Shown: positions 8,284 to 18,394, counted from the stretch's first letter. The stretch is 64,000 nucleotides of DNA from Rhodoplanes serenus (GCA_009720755.1 WNKV01000005.1:1-64000), one strand, 5' to 3'. Notes: generated by a model not told the origin, from the sequence alone. Translations and numbers: made by a program.

Positions 8284-8675
8284 GCTTGGACGAGAGCGCG
8301 GACACGTCTCTGCCGAATTTCGATCGTCTGAGCGTCCTCATCGTCGAGGACGAGGCCATTATTTCGTTCCTGATCGAGGACATCCTGCGCGAGCTGGGTT
8401 GCGGCGTGGTGCGCAACGTCGCCGGCATTGCGGAGGCGCTGGCGGCGCTCGACGAGGCGCGCCCGGACGTCGCCGTTCTCGACGTCAATCTCGACGGGGT
8501 CGAGGTCTATCCGGTGGCCGAGCGGCTGCGCGATTGCGGCATTCCGTTCGTCTTCACCACCGGCTACGGCGCCGACGGCCTCGATCCCGGCTGGGCCCAC
8601 ATGCCGGTGGTGCAGAAGCCGTTCCGCTCCGACATGCTGGCCCGCGCCCTCGAAGCCGTCCTGGTCAAGCCCTGA
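8280..8675 (+). CDS. Single-domain response regulator, partner of the HWE kinase
   Basis: CheY-like receiver of 131 residues with no output domain. The acidic pocket is E23-D24, the phosphoacceptor D68 (VLDVNLDG) and the conserved K113 in VQKPF. The pattern LDVNL and FVFTTGYG is typical of receivers paired with HWE or HisKA_2 kinases. ATG at 8280 overlaps the kinase stop (ATGA); an earlier in-frame ATG at 8244 would overlap the kinase by 40 bases and is less likely. As it cannot bind DNA it probably acts as a phosphate sink or protein-interaction switch. Confidence 0.9.
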   Translation: MSLDESADTSLPNFDRLSVLIVEDEAIISFLIEDILRELGCGVVRNVAGIAEALAALDEARPDVAVLDVNLDGVEVYPVAERLRDCGIPFVFTTGYGADGLDPGWAHMPVVQKPFRSDMLARALEAVLVKP

Positions 8676-8811
8676 CGACGCCCAATTGGCGTGCCCCCAT
8701 CGCCGTGCCCCGTCGGCGTCCCGTCGCCGCGCTCCCGGCTGCCGCGCCTTTGCGCCTGCCGCCCGGCCGTGCTCCGCGGCGTCGCGGCGGTGGAGTTCCG
8801 CCGGCGGTCGT

Positions 8812-8839
8812 TTGTCGGTGCCGTCCGACGGGCTAAGAT
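8812..8839 (+). promoter_or_regulatory. Possible sigma-70 promoter of the pentose phosphate operon
   Basis: TTGTCG (8812-8817) and TAAGAT (8834-8839) are 16 bases apart, ending 87 bases before the tal-pgi ATG. The match to TTGACA/TATAAT is moderate. The remainder of the 251-base gap shows no gene or repeat. Confidence 0.3.
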
Positions 8840-8926
8840 CGACTCGGATTTCGCTCCGGTCACCGGCCCTCGCGCACCGTTCGGCTCGCGGCCGGCTCGC
8901 CGGCCGGCCACCCGAACCTCTGGACC

Positions 8927-11779
8927 ATGACGATGACCCCACTCCACGCGCTGCACGCCCAAGGACAGGCCGTGTGGCTGGACTTCCTCGCCCGCGGCTT
9001 CGTCGAGACCGGAGAGCTTGCCCGGCTGGTCGAGGCGGGGGTGCGCGGCGTCACCTCCAACCCGTCCATCTTCGAGAAGGCGATCGCCGGCTCGACCGAA
9101 TACGACGGGGCCATCCGGGCCGCTTTGGCGGAGGGTGACCGCGGCGTCGGCGATCTCTACGAGCACCTCGCCATCGCGGACATCCAGCGGGCCGCCGACG
9201 TGCTGCGGCCGGTGTTCGACGAGACCGGCGGGGTGGACGGCTTCGTCAGCCTGGAGGTGTCGCCCTATCTGGCCCTGGACACCGACGCAACGGTCGCCGA
9301 GGCGCGCCGCCTGTGGGCCGCGGTCGATCGGCCGAACCTGATGGTCAAGGTCCCCGGCACCGAGGCCGGCGTGCCGGCGGTGCGCACGCTGATCGGCGAG
9401 GGCATCAACGTCAACGTCACGCTGCTGTTCGCCCGCCCGGTCTACGAGGCGGTCGCCGAGGCGTATCTGGCCGGCCTCGAGGACTTCGCCGCCAAGGGCG
9501 GCGATGTCGCCCGGGTGGCGAGCGTGGCGAGCTTCTTCGTCAGCCGCATCGACACCGCGGTGGACGCGCTGCTCGACGCCCGCATTGCCGCCGCCAACGA
9601 TCCCGACGAGAAGGCTCGCCTCGAAGGGCTGAAGGGCGAGATCGCCGTCGCCAACGCCAAGCTCGCCTATCGCAGCTACAAGGCGCTGATCGCCGGCGAC
9701 CGCTGGCGGGTGCTGGCCGCCAAGGGGGCGCGGCCGCAGCGGCTGCTGTGGGCGTCGACCGGGACCAAGAACAAGGCCTACAGCGACGTCCTCTATGTCG
9801 ACGAGCTGATCGGCCCCGACACCGTCAACACGGTGCCGCCGGCGACCCTCGACGCCTTCCTGGACCATGGCCGTCCGGCCGCCACCCTGGAGCGCGGCGT
9901 CGACGAGGCCGAGGCGGCGCTCGCGGCGCTCGACGCCGCCGGCATCTCGCTCGATGCGGTCACCGACCGGCTGGTGGAGGAGGGCGTCGCGCTGTTCGCC
10001 GACGCCTTCGACAAGCTGCTCGCCGCGGTGGCGCAGGCGCGCGCCGCGGCGCTGGGCGATCGCCTGAACCGGCAGGCCGTATCGGTGCCGCCGGCGCTCG
10101 CCGCGGCCGTCGCGACGGAGGCCGACGCCTGGCGCAAGGCCGGCACCATCCGCCGGCTGTGGGCCAAGGATGCGTCGGTTTGGACCGGCACCGACGAGCA
10201 CCGCTGGCTCGGCTGGCTCACCGGCACCGCCGAGGGCCAGGCGAAGCTCGCCGACTATCAGGCGTTCGCGGCCGACGTGAAGGCGGCCGGCTTCACCGAC
10301 GTGCTGCTGCTCGGCATGGGCGGGTCGAGTCTCGGCCCCGAGGTGCTGGCCGAGACCTTCGGGCCGCAGCCCGGCTTCCCGCGGCTGGGCATCCTCGATT
10401 CGACCGACCCGGCGCAGGTGCGCGCCACCGAGGCGGCCGTCAAGCTCGCCTCGACGCTGGTTATCGTGGCCAGCAAGTCGGGCTCGACCACCGAGCCCAA
10501 CGTCATGCTGGCCTACTTCCTCGACCGGCTCCGCAAGGTGGTGGGCGACGCCGCCGGCCGTCACGTCGTCGCCATCACGGACCCCGGCTCGTCGCTGGAG
10601 AAGGTGGCGCAGCGCGACGGCTTCCGGGCGATCTTCCATGGCGAGCCGACCATCGGGGGCCGCTACTCGGTGCTGTCGCCGTTCGGGCTGGTGCCGGCGG
10701 CGGCCGCCGGCATCGATGTGGCGCAGTTCCTCGCCTCGGCCGAGCTGATGGTGAACGCCTGCGGCCCCGATGTGCCGCCGGCCGCCAATCCGGGGGTGCA
10801 GCTCGGCCTGCTGCTCGGGGTCGCCGCCAAGGCCGGACGCGACAAGATGACCATGCTGGCGTCGCGCGGGCTCGCCGATTTCGGCGCCTGGGCCGAGCAG
10901 CTCGTCGCCGAGTCGACCGGCAAGAACGGCCAGGCGATCATCCCGGTGGACGGCGAGCCGCTGGGCTCGCCCGTGTGCTACGGCGACGACCGCCTGTTCG
11001 TCGATCTGCGGCTCGCCGGCGATGCGCCGTCGCACCACGACGCCGAAATGGCGGCGCTGGAGAAGGCTGGTCATCCGGTGGTGCGCATCGTGTTGCGCGA
11101 CCGCGCCGAGATCGCCCAGGAGTTCTTCCGCTTCGAGATCGCCACCGCGGTGGCGGGCGCCGTGATGGGCCTCAACCCGTTCGATCAGCCCGACGTCGAG
11201 GCGAGCAAGATCAAGACCCGCGAGCTGACCGCGGCGTTCGAAGCGACCGGCCGGCTGCCGGCCGAGACGCCGGTGGCGTCGAGCGACTCCTTCGACGTCT
11301 TCACCGATGCGGCGAACGCCGCCGCGTTGCGCGCCGCCGGCGCCGGCACCGATCTCGACGGCTGGCTGCGGGCGCATCTCGCCCGGGTGAAGCCCGGCGA
11401 TTATGTGGCGCTGCTCGCCTATGTGGCGCGCAACCCCGCCCATGCCGGCATGTTGCAGAGCATGCGGCTCGCCGTGCGGGCCCGCCGCAAGGTGGCGACC
11501 TGCGTGGGCTTCGGGCCGCGCTTCCTGCACTCCACCGGGCAAGCCTACAAGGGCGGCCCCGACACCGGCGTGTTCCTCCAGATCACCGCCGACGATCATC
11601 CCGACCTGCCGGTGCCCGGGCAGGCGGCGAGCTTCGGGATCGTCAAGGCGGCGCAGGCGCGCGGCGACTTCGGCGTGCTGGCCGAGCGCGGCCGACGGGC
11701 TCTGCGGGTCCACATCAAGACCGACGTGGCGGCCGGGCTGGCGGCACTCGCCGCGGCCGTCGAGCACGCCCTGAGCTGA
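8927..11779 (+). CDS. tal-pgi: Bifunctional transaldolase / glucose-6-phosphate isomerase
   Basis: Fusion enzyme of 950 residues joining two central carbon reactions. The N-terminal ~370 residues are a transaldolase: [13 protein letters not shown] near residue 42 and Schiff-base lysine K141 in LMVKVPGT, with a later [10 protein letters not shown]. The C-terminal ~550 residues are a phosphoglucose isomerase: [12 protein letters not shown] near 462, [10 protein letters not shown] near 516 and [12 protein letters not shown] near the end. The two parts exchange fructose-6-phosphate, so a fusion may channel substrate between the pentose phosphate and hexose pools. Such fusions are known in several Alphaproteobacteria. 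ATGs at 8927 and 8933 are both possible. The gnd gene follows after 11 bases. Confidence 0.95.
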   Translation: MTMTPLHALHAQGQAVWLDFLARGFVETGELARLVEAGVRGVTSNPSIFEKAIAGSTEYDGAIRAALAEGDRGVGDLYEHLAIADIQRAADVLRPVFDETGGVDGFVSLEVSPYLALDTDATVAEARRLWAAVDRPNLMVKVPGTEAGVPAVRTLIGEGINVNVTLLFARPVYEAVAEAYLAGLEDFAAKGGDVARVASVASFFVSRIDTAVDALLDARIAAANDPDEKARLEGLKGEIAVANAKLAYRSYKALIAGDRWRVLAAKGARPQRLLWASTGTKNKAYSDVLYVDELIGPDTVNTVPPATLDAFLDHGRPAATLERGVDEAEAALAALDAAGISLDAVTDRLVEEGVALFADAFDKLLAAVAQARAAALGDRLNRQAVSVPPALAAAVATEADAWRKAGTIRRLWAKDASVWTGTDEHRWLGWLTGTAEGQAKLADYQAFAADVKAAGFTDVLLLGMGGSSLGPEVLAETFGPQPGFPRLGILDSTDPAQVRATEAAVKLASTLVIVASKSGSTTEPNVMLAYFLDRLRKVVGDAAGRHVVAITDPGSSLEKVAQRDGFRAIFHGEPTIGGRYSVLSPFGLVPAAAAGIDVAQFLASAELMVNACGPDVPPAANPGVQLGLLLGVAAKAGRDKMTMLASRGLADFGAWAEQLVAESTGKNGQAIIPVDGEPLGSPVCYGDDRLFVDLRLAGDAPSHHDAEMAALEKAGHPVVRIVLRDRAEIAQEFFRFEIATAVAGAVMGLNPFDQPDVEASKIKTRELTAAFEATGRLPAETPVASSDSFDVFTDAANAAALRAAGAGTDLDGWLRAHLARVKPGDYVALLAYVARNPAHAGMLQSMRLAVRARRKVATCVGFGPRFLHSTGQAYKGGPDTGVFLQITADDHPDLPVPGQAASFGIVKAAQARGDFGVLAERGRRALRVHIKTDVAAGLAALAAAVEHALS

Positions 11780-11790
11780 AGGAGATCCCC

Positions 11791-12783
11791 ATGCAGATCG
11801 GCATGATCGGGCTTGGACGGATGGGCGGCAACATCGTGCGTCGCCTCATGCGCAACGGTCACACGGCGGCCGTCTACGACCGCGACGAGCGGGCGGTCTC
11901 CGCCCTGGTGACCGACGGTGCCGTCGGGGCCGCCGACATCGAGGATCTGCTCCGCAAGCTGACGCCGCCGCGCGTCGTCTGGGTGATGCTGCCGGCCGGC
12001 TCGATCACCGAGGGCACCATCGAGACCCTGTCGGGCCTGCTGTCGGCCGGCGACATCGTCATCGACGGCGGCAACACCTTCTGGAAGGACGACATCCGCC
12101 GCGCCCGCTGGCTCAAGCAACGCGGCGTCCACTATGTCGACGTCGGCACCTCGGGTGGCGTGTGGGGGCTGGAGCGTGGCTACTGCATGATGATCGGCGG
12201 CGAGAAGGAGATCGTGAAGCGGCTCGATCCGATCTTCTCGGCGCTGGCGCCGGGCGAGGGTGACATCCCGCCGACGCCCGGCCGCGACGACCGCGACGGG
12301 CGCGACTCCCGCCCGACGCGCGGCTATCTGCATGCCGGGCCGAGCGGCGCCGGTCACTTCGTCAAGATGATCCACAACGGCATCGAGTACGGCCTGATGC
12401 AGGCGTATGCCGAGGGCTTCGACATCCTCAAGAACGCCAATAGCGAGGCGCTGCCCAAGGAAGAGCGCTATAATTTCGACCTCACGGACATCGCCGAGAC
12501 GTGGCGCCGCGGCAGCGTGATCACGTCGTGGCTGCTCGATCTCACCACGGCGGCGCTGACGCGCGATCCGCAGCTCGGCGATTACACCGGCTATGTGGAG
12601 GACTCCGGCGAAGGGCGGTGGACCATCATGGCGGCGATCGACGAGGCGGTGCCGGCCGACGTGCTGTCGGCGGCCCTCTATGCGCGCTTCCGCTCGCGCC
12701 GCGACCACACCTTCGGTGAAAAGATCCTGTCGGCGATGCGGCAGGGCTTCGGCGGCCACGTCGAGCCGAAGGACCGCGCGTGA
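11791..12783 (+). CDS. gnd: 6-phosphogluconate dehydrogenase, short (decarboxylating) form
   Basis: Oxidises 6-phosphogluconate to ribulose-5-phosphate and CO2. The 330-residue product belongs to the short GndA/YqeC-type group, often NAD-preferring, against ~470 residues for the classical enzyme. A Rossmann motif GLGRMG sits at 7-12; [10 protein letters not shown] and [13 protein letters not shown] carry substrate-binding and catalytic residues. An insert near residues 155-180 is rich in Arg and Asp ([10 protein letters not shown]). AAGGAGA overlapping the tal-pgi stop is the ribosome site. It overlaps zwf by four bases. Confidence 0.95.
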   Translation: MQIGMIGLGRMGGNIVRRLMRNGHTAAVYDRDERAVSALVTDGAVGAADIEDLLRKLTPPRVVWVMLPAGSITEGTIETLSGLLSAGDIVIDGGNTFWKDDIRRARWLKQRGVHYVDVGTSGGVWGLERGYCMMIGGEKEIVKRLDPIFSALAPGEGDIPPTPGRDDRDGRDSRPTRGYLHAGPSGAGHFVKMIHNGIEYGLMQAYAEGFDILKNANSEALPKEERYNFDLTDIAETWRRGSVITSWLLDLTTAALTRDPQLGDYTGYVEDSGEGRWTIMAAIDEAVPADVLSAALYARFRSRRDHTFGEKILSAMRQGFGGHVEPKDRA

Positions 12784-14300
12784 CGGCCAAGACCGCCGCA
12801 CGGGTCGTTCCCCCGGCCGATCCGTGCTGCTTCGTGGTGTTCGGCGCCTCCGGCGACCTGACCCACCGTCTGCTGGTGCCGGCGCTCTACAATCTCGCGG
12901 CGGCGGGCCATCTGCCCGACGCCTTCTCGATCGTCGGCGTCGCCCGCGCCGAGATGACCACGGCGGCCTTCTGCGAGGGCCTGCGCAAGGCGCTCGACCG
13001 CTTCGCCACCCGTCCGGTCGATCCCGCCGTGGTCGATCGTCTGCTGTCCTGCGTCAGCTACGTCTCGGGCGGGCCGGAGGAGCCGGGCTCCTTCGATCGC
13101 CTGCGCGACAGGCTCGAAGTCATCGAGGCGCAGCGCGGCACCCGCGGCAACCGGCTCTATTACCTCGCGACGCCGCCGACCGCCTTCGTGCCGATCGCCC
13201 GCGCGCTCGGTGCCGCCGGCATGGCGCGCGAGGAGAAGGGCGCTTGGCGGCGGCTGATCGTCGAGAAGCCGTTCGGCACCGATCTCGCCTCGGCGCAGGC
13301 GCTCAACCGGGCACTGCTCGACATGTTCGAGGAGCATCAGATCTTCCGCATCGACCACTATCTCGGCAAGGAGACGGTGCAGAACATTCTGGTGCTGCGC
13401 TTCGCCAACGGTCTGTTCGAGCCGATCTGGAATCGCGACCATATCGACCATGTGCAGATCACCGTGGCGGAGACGCTGGCGGTGGGGCGGCGCGGAAAGT
13501 TCTACGACGCCACCGGCGCGCTGCGCGACATGGTGCCCAACCATCTGTTTCAGCTCCTGGCGCTGACCGCCATGGAGCCGCCGTCGCGCTTCGATGCTAC
13601 CGCGGTGCGCCGGGCCAAGGCGGCGGTGCTCGACGAGATCCAGGTGGAGAGCACGACGGAGGCGCTGCGTCGCTCGGTGCGCGGCCAGTATGCGGCCGGC
13701 CGGGTCGGCGACACCGAGGTGCCGGCCTATCGGGCGACCGCCGACGTCGCCCCCGACAGCACCACCGAGACCTACGTGGCCCTCGGCCTGGAGATCGACA
13801 ACTGGCGCTGGGCCGGGGTGCCGTTCTTCCTGCGCACCGGCAAGGCGCTCGGCCGGCGCGTCAGCGAGGTGGCGATCAAGTTCAAGCAGGCGCCGTTCGC
13901 GATGTTCCGCCACATGCCGATCGAGCATCTGGCCGAGAACTTCCTCACGGTGCGGATCGCCCCGGAGGAGGGCATCTCGCTCCAGTTCAACGCCAAGGTC
14001 CCGGGGCCGTCGATCGCCATCGACGGCGTCAACATGACGTTCCAGTACCGCGACTACTTCGACGCGGCGCCGAGCACCGGCTACGAGACGCTGATCTACG
14101 ACTGCATGATCGGCGACGCCATCCTGTTCCAGCGTGCCGACGGGGTGGAGGCGGGGTGGCGCGCCGTGCAGCCGTTCCTCGATGCGTGGCGAGAGGCCGG
14201 CGCCGACGGGCTGTGCGTCTACGACGCCGGCAGCGAGGGGCCGCAGGAGGCCCACGATCTGGTCGGCAATCACGGCCGGCGCTGGCGGCCGATCCGATGA
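12780..14300 (+). CDS. zwf: Glucose-6-phosphate 1-dehydrogenase
   Basis: First enzyme of the oxidative pentose phosphate and Entner-Doudoroff routes; makes 6-phosphogluconolactone and NADPH. 506 residues, normal length. The dinucleotide site is GASGDLTHR, near residue 22, and the substrate site RIDHYLGKE contains D192-H193. EKPFGTDL is also conserved. The start is GTG overlapping the gnd stop (GTGA), giving translational coupling. Together with gnd, pgl and tal-pgi it forms a complete oxidative branch in one operon. Confidence 0.97.
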   Translation: MTAKTAARVVPPADPCCFVVFGASGDLTHRLLVPALYNLAAAGHLPDAFSIVGVARAEMTTAAFCEGLRKALDRFATRPVDPAVVDRLLSCVSYVSGGPEEPGSFDRLRDRLEVIEAQRGTRGNRLYYLATPPTAFVPIARALGAAGMAREEKGAWRRLIVEKPFGTDLASAQALNRALLDMFEEHQIFRIDHYLGKETVQNILVLRFANGLFEPIWNRDHIDHVQITVAETLAVGRRGKFYDATGALRDMVPNHLFQLLALTAMEPPSRFDATAVRRAKAAVLDEIQVESTTEALRRSVRGQYAAGRVGDTEVPAYRATADVAPDSTTETYVALGLEIDNWRWAGVPFFLRTGKALGRRVSEVAIKFKQAPFAMFRHMPIEHLAENFLTVRIAPEEGISLQFNAKVPGPSIAIDGVNMTFQYRDYFDAAPSTGYETLIYDCMIGDAILFQRADGVEAGWRAVQPFLDAWREAGADGLCVYDAGSEGPQEAHDLVGNHGRRWRPIR

Positions 14301-14325
14301 GGAAGGGCAGGATGGCTGGGCTTTG

Positions 14326-14431
14326 GTCATTCCGGGGCGCTGCGAAGCAGCGAACCCGGAATCCAGCAACCAGCACTGAGGTTCGGGCTGGATTCCGGGT
14401 CCGCGCGCCGAGGCGCGCGTCCCGGAATGAC
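14326..14431. repeat. Type A intergenic palindromic repeat between zwf and pgl
   Basis: Complete 106-base element: GTCATTCCGGGG at the left end pairs with CCCGGAATGAC at the right end, and inner arms ACCCGGAATCCAG and CTGGATTCCGGGT pair with each other. Two side hairpins (GCTGCGAAGC; GCGCGCCGAGGCGCGC) complete a cloverleaf-like fold. It separates zwf from pgl inside the operon and may affect mRNA stability. The same family occurs at 802, ~6999, 23752 and 49543. Confidence 0.85.
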
Positions 14432-14448
14432 GGACCGTGAGCGCGAGG

Positions 14449-15195
14449 ATGGCCGACCGACACTTCGTCGTGCTCGACGATGCCGCCGCGCTCGCCGCAG
14501 CGGCGGCGGAGCACATCGCCGGCATTCTGGAGCGCGTCGGCGGGCGCGGTGCCGTCTGCCTCACCGGCGGTGGCACGATCGGTGCCGTCTATCGCCGGCT
14601 GGCGCAGCCGGACCTCGCGGCGCGGCTGCCGCTCGACCGCCTCGACTGGTTCTTCGGAGACGAGCGGTTCGTGCCGGAGAGCGATCCACGCAGCAATGCC
14701 GGGCAGGCGCGGGCGATGCTGCTCGATCCGCTCGGCGTGCCGGCCGCGCGCATCCACGCGATTCCGACCGACGATCCCGATCCGCACACGTCAGCGCGTC
14801 GCTATGCGGCCACGCTCGCGGGGTTCTATGGAAGCGACCGGCTCGATCCGGCGCGGCCGCTGTTCGATCTGGTGCTGCTCGGCCTCGGCTCGGACGGCCA
14901 CGTCGCCTCGCTGTTTCCCGGCACGCCGGCGCTCGCCGAGCGCGACCGCTGGGCGGTCGGCGTCGACACCGCGGGGCTCGCGCCGTTCGTGCCCCGCATC
15001 TCGCTCACGCTGCCGGCGCTTGCCTCCAGCCGGGCGATGCTGTTCATCGTCGCCGGGGCCGAGAAGCGGCCGGTCATCGCGCAGCTTCTGGCCGGCGCCG
15101 ACCTGCCGGCCGCGCGGGTGCGCTGCGCCGGGCCGGTCCTGTGGCTCGTCGACCGCGCCGCCGCGCCCGACACCCTGATCGAGGACCGTCCATGA
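14449..15195 (+). CDS. pgl: 6-phosphogluconolactonase
   Basis: Hydrolyses 6-phosphogluconolactone, linking zwf to gnd. About 248 residues, the usual size. Motifs of the DevB/SOL family are present: LTGGGTIGAVY, LDWFFGDERFVP with the following DPRSNAG, and GLGSDGHVASLFPGT. The start is uncertain: ATG at 14449 gives a typical N-terminus, but a GTG at 14437 is in frame and neither has a good ribosome site, because the repeat element ends only six bases before the GTG. The stop overlaps the next ATG (ATGA). Confidence 0.92.
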   Translation: MADRHFVVLDDAAALAAAAAEHIAGILERVGGRGAVCLTGGGTIGAVYRRLAQPDLAARLPLDRLDWFFGDERFVPESDPRSNAGQARAMLLDPLGVPAARIHAIPTDDPDPHTSARRYAATLAGFYGSDRLDPARPLFDLVLLGLGSDGHVASLFPGTPALAERDRWAVGVDTAGLAPFVPRISLTLPALASSRAMLFIVAGAEKRPVIAQLLAGADLPAARVRCAGPVLWLVDRAAAPDTLIEDRP

Positions 15196-15827
15196 CCCGT
15201 GCCCGTGCCGCCATCGTCCCCGTCACGCCGTTTCAGCAGAACTGCACGCTCCTGTGGTGCGAGGCGAGCAAGCGCGGCGTGGTGATCGATCCGGGCGGCG
15301 ATCTCGACGCGGTCGCCGCGACCATCGACAAGGCGGGCGTGACGGTCGAACAGATCTGGCTGACCCACGGCCACATCGACCACGCCGCCGGCGCCGCCGA
15401 CCTGAAGGACCGCCTGGGCGTGCCGGTCACCGGCCCGCACCGCGCCGACGCCTTCCTGCTCGACAACCTGGTGGAGACCGGCGAGGTCTACGGCATCGAG
15501 GCCCGCAACATCGTCCCGGACCGCTGGCTGGAGGAGGGCGACACGGTCGCGGTCGGCGAATTGTCGCTCGACGTGCTGCACTGTCCCGGCCACTCGCCCG
15601 GCAGCGTCGTCTATGTGGATCGCAGCCAGGGCTTCGCGGTGGTCGGCGACGTGCTGTTCCGCGGCTCGATCGGCCGCACCGACCTGCCGGGCGGCGACCA
15701 CGCGGCGCTGATCCGCTCCATCAAGGAGAAGCTGCTGCCGCTCGGCGACGATCTCGCCTTCGTGTGCGGCCATGGCCCGACCTCGACGATCGGCCACGAG
15801 CGCGCCACCAACCCGTTCCTGCGCTGA
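15192..15827 (+). CDS. Metallo-beta-lactamase-fold hydrolase, glyoxalase II-like
   Basis: 211-residue hydrolase with the zinc-binding motif H59-x-H61-x-D63-H64 (THGHIDHAAG), a further His in CPGHSPGS, Asp in VVGDVLF and C-terminal CGHGPTS. This is the short YcbL-like group of glyoxalase II relatives, probably a thioester hydrolase; the substrate is not evident. It is translationally coupled to pgl (4-base overlap) and ends the pentose phosphate operon, which suggests a role in metabolite repair or methylglyoxal handling, though this is inference. Confidence 0.88.
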   Translation: MTRARAAIVPVTPFQQNCTLLWCEASKRGVVIDPGGDLDAVAATIDKAGVTVEQIWLTHGHIDHAAGAADLKDRLGVPVTGPHRADAFLLDNLVETGEVYGIEARNIVPDRWLEEGDTVAVGELSLDVLHCPGHSPGSVVYVDRSQGFAVVGDVLFRGSIGRTDLPGGDHAALIRSIKEKLLPLGDDLAFVCGHGPTSTIGHERATNPFLR

Positions 15828-15983
15828 GGCTACGGCTTCTCGCGAGGAGGCCCGGCATGCGGGGCGTCGGGCCGTTCGCGTCGGGCAGGGCGGGGGCGCG
15901 GAGAGGCGCCTTGCGTTTTCACGGGCACTGCCCCACAACTCCCGCCGACCCGCGTCCGCCGGGACGCCAGCGGAGCCGAGCCC

Positions 15984-16652
15984 ATGGATTTTGCCGCAGC
16001 ACGCCGCAAGATGGTCGACAACCAGGTGCGACCGAACGACGTCACCGATCTGCGCCTGATCGCCGCCCTGAACGAGGTTCCGCGCGAGCACTACGTCCCG
16101 GCCGCCAAGGCGGCGCTCGCCTACATGGACGGCGACCTGCCGGTCGCTCCGGTGGCGCACGGCCGCCCCGACCGCTGCCTGCTCAAGCCGATGGTCCAGG
16201 CCCGCATGATCCAGGCGCTCGACCTGGCCGAGACCGACCGGGTGCTCGATCTCGCCTGCGGCACCGGCTACTCGACCGCGATTCTCGCCCGCCTCGCCGC
16301 CACCGTGGTGGGGCTGGAGGAGACCCCGGCGCTCGCCGCCACGGCGGGCCGGCTGCTCGCCGAGGCCGGCGTCGCCAACGCCAAGGTGGTGGAAGGTCCG
16401 TTGGAGGCCGGCTGGCCGGCCGGCGGACCCTACGATGCCATCCTGGTCAACGGTACCGTCGAGACTGTGCCGCCCGCCTTGCTGTCCCAACTCGCCGAGG
16501 GCGGGCGGCTGATCGCCGTGCTGGGCACCAAGGCGCCGGGCGAGGTCGTCCTCTTCCGCTCCGTCAACGGCGTCGCGAGCGGGGTTCCGGTGTTCGACGC
16601 GGCAGCCCCCGTACTGCCTGCCTTTTCGACGCCCCCGACCTTTGTTTTCTAA
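15984..16652 (+). CDS. PCMT-fold methyltransferase lacking the isoaspartate active-site motif
   Basis: 222-residue SAM-dependent methyltransferase of the protein-L-isoaspartate O-methyltransferase superfamily. Motif I is VLDLACGTGYSTAIL. The family-defining segment TISQPY, present in the true pcm at 50765, is replaced here by CLLKPM, so repair of isoaspartate is doubtful. It lies 160 bases upstream of tolC in the same direction, an arrangement common in Hyphomicrobiales, suggesting a link to the envelope, but the substrate is unknown. Confidence 0.85.
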   Translation: MDFAAARRKMVDNQVRPNDVTDLRLIAALNEVPREHYVPAAKAALAYMDGDLPVAPVAHGRPDRCLLKPMVQARMIQALDLAETDRVLDLACGTGYSTAILARLAATVVGLEETPALAATAGRLLAEAGVANAKVVEGPLEAGWPAGGPYDAILVNGTVETVPPALLSQLAEGGRLIAVLGTKAPGEVVLFRSVNGVASGVPVFDAAAPVLPAFSTPPTFVF

Positions 16653-16812
16653 GGGACAATTAGGCTTTCCCCAGCTGTGGCTCGAATGCGCCACCTCGCA
16701 TCTTTTTCGGCCGCGGGGTTTCCAGGGCCCTGACCGATTTCTATTGTGAGCCCACGGTGGCGCCGCCTCGGCGGCGTCACATCTTGCAATGCTCACGAGG
16801 TCGAGGTTGACA

Positions 16813-18210
16813 ATGACAGGGGCGATGACGCGCCGGCGACATACCGTAGCCGCAGCGGTTCTCGCCGCGACACTGGGCACGGTCGGCGCGGCATCGGCCG
16901 ATACCCTGCCGGGTGCGCTCGCTCAGGCGTATCAGAACAATCCGCAGCTCAACTCGCAGCGCGCCATCGTGCGCGCCACCGACGAGAACGTGCCGACGGC
17001 GCTGTCCGGCTATCGCCCGAGCATTTCGGCGACCGCCTCGATCGGCCAGCAGTATGAGCGCCAGGTGTCGGGCGGCGGTCGCGGCGGCGAGGTGGTGGAA
17101 GGCTGGACGACGCCACGCGGCGTCGGCCTCACCGGCACCCAGACGCTGTTCAACGGCTTCCAGACCGGCAATCGCGTGCGCCAGGCCGAGGGGCAGGTCT
17201 CGGCGGCGCGCGAGACGTTGCGACTGATCGAGCAGAACGTGCTGCTCAACGCCGCCACCGCCTACATGAACCTGCTGCGCGACACCGCGATTCTCGACCT
17301 CCAGCGGCGCAACGTCGAGGTGCTTCAGGAGCAGCTCCGCCAGACCCGCGACCGCTTTGCGGTCGGCGAGGTGACCCGCACCGACGTGGCGCAGTCCGAA
17401 TCGCGCCTCGCGGCGGGCCGCTCCCAGGTGTCGGCGGCCGAATCGAACTTCACCGCCTCGCGCGCCACCTATCGCCAGGTCATCGGCGTCGAGCCGGGTC
17501 GGCTCTCGGCGGCCACTCCGGTCGATCGGCTGTCGCCCGCGAGTCTCCAGGCCGCGATCGGCTCCGGTCGCGCCCAGAACCCCAATGTCACGGCCGCGAT
17601 GTTCGGCATCGACGTCCAGGCCTTGCAGGTGAAGATCAACGAGGGCGCCCTCTATCCGACCGTCATGGCGAACGCCAACGTTCAGCAGAACTGGGACCCG
17701 AGCCCGATGGTGTCGAGCCAGTTCAGCGCCTCCTTCATGGGGCAGCTCGCGGTGCCGATCTATCAGGGCGGCGCCGACTATGCGGCCATCCGCGCCTCCA
17801 AGGAGACGCTCGGCCAGAAGCGGCTCGACCTGGAGACGGCCCGCGACCAGGCGCAGGCCAACGTGGCGCAGGCGTGGGGCCAGCTCCAGGCCGCCAAGGC
17901 CCAGATCGAGGCAACGCAGGCGCAGGTCTCGGCCGCCGAGATCGCCCTCAACGGCGTTCGCGAGGAGGCCCGGGTCGGCCAGCGCACCACCCTCGACGTC
18001 CTCAATGCCCAGCAGGAGCTGGTCAACGCCCGGGTGGCACTGGTGACGGCGCAGCGCGATCGCGTGGTGGCGTCCTACAACCTCCTGGCGGCCGTCGGAC
18101 GGCTGTCGCCGGTGGTGCTCGGCCTGCCCACCGCGATCTACGATCCGGTGACGCATTATCACCAGGTTCGCGACACCTGGGGCGGCGTGCGCACGCCGGA
18201 CGGTCGCTAA
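16813..18210 (+). CDS. tolC: TolC-family outer membrane efflux channel
   Basis: Outer membrane channel for type I secretion and RND efflux. 465 residues with a signal peptide ending ASA near residue 29 and two repeats of the OEP domain: coiled-coil helices around RLIEQNVLLNAATAYMNLLRD and the equivalent ARDQAQANVAQAWGQLQAAK. ATG 16813 is preferred because GAGG lies 6 bases upstream; 16789 is also in frame. It may serve the RND pump at 29.6-34 kb, which has no channel gene of its own. Confidence 0.93.
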   Translation: MTGAMTRRRHTVAAAVLAATLGTVGAASADTLPGALAQAYQNNPQLNSQRAIVRATDENVPTALSGYRPSISATASIGQQYERQVSGGGRGGEVVEGWTTPRGVGLTGTQTLFNGFQTGNRVRQAEGQVSAARETLRLIEQNVLLNAATAYMNLLRDTAILDLQRRNVEVLQEQLRQTRDRFAVGEVTRTDVAQSESRLAAGRSQVSAAESNFTASRATYRQVIGVEPGRLSAATPVDRLSPASLQAAIGSGRAQNPNVTAAMFGIDVQALQVKINEGALYPTVMANANVQQNWDPSPMVSSQFSASFMGQLAVPIYQGGADYAAIRASKETLGQKRLDLETARDQAQANVAQAWGQLQAAKAQIEATQAQVSAAEIALNGVREEARVGQRTTLDVLNAQQELVNARVALVTAQRDRVVASYNLLAAVGRLSPVVLGLPTAIYDPVTHYHQVRDTWGGVRTPDGR

Positions 18211-18253
18211 GCATTTTACGGCGAAGCGGGACTCGGTTCGCCGTCGAAAATGC
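18211..18253. repeat. Type C palindromic repeat, copy 1
   Basis: 43-base palindrome beginning GCATTTTACGGCG directly after the tolC stop and ending CGAAAATGC. It is one of a rhizobial family of hairpins with a GGTTCGCC-type core. About 25 bases on lies a second small palindrome around CGATCCAACTGGATCG (18281-18296). It could act as the tolC transcript end. Confidence 0.75.
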
Positions 18254-18394
18254 GATCCATAAGCACGTCAGGGCGACATTCGATCCAACTGGATCGGATG
18301 CCGCCCTAGCCCGACGTCGGCCGGGGCGGGCGCCGCCGGCCGCCCTCGTCGGAATCGAGAATCGGGTTTAAGGTCATTGGATTGATTGCGCATG

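Noticed and set aside
8564-11767. A 1067-codon antisense reading frame opposite tal-pgi
   Set aside because: It is a by-product of high GC codon bias: composition is His/Arg/Gly/Ala-rich without any domain, and the sense strand encodes a clear fusion enzyme.
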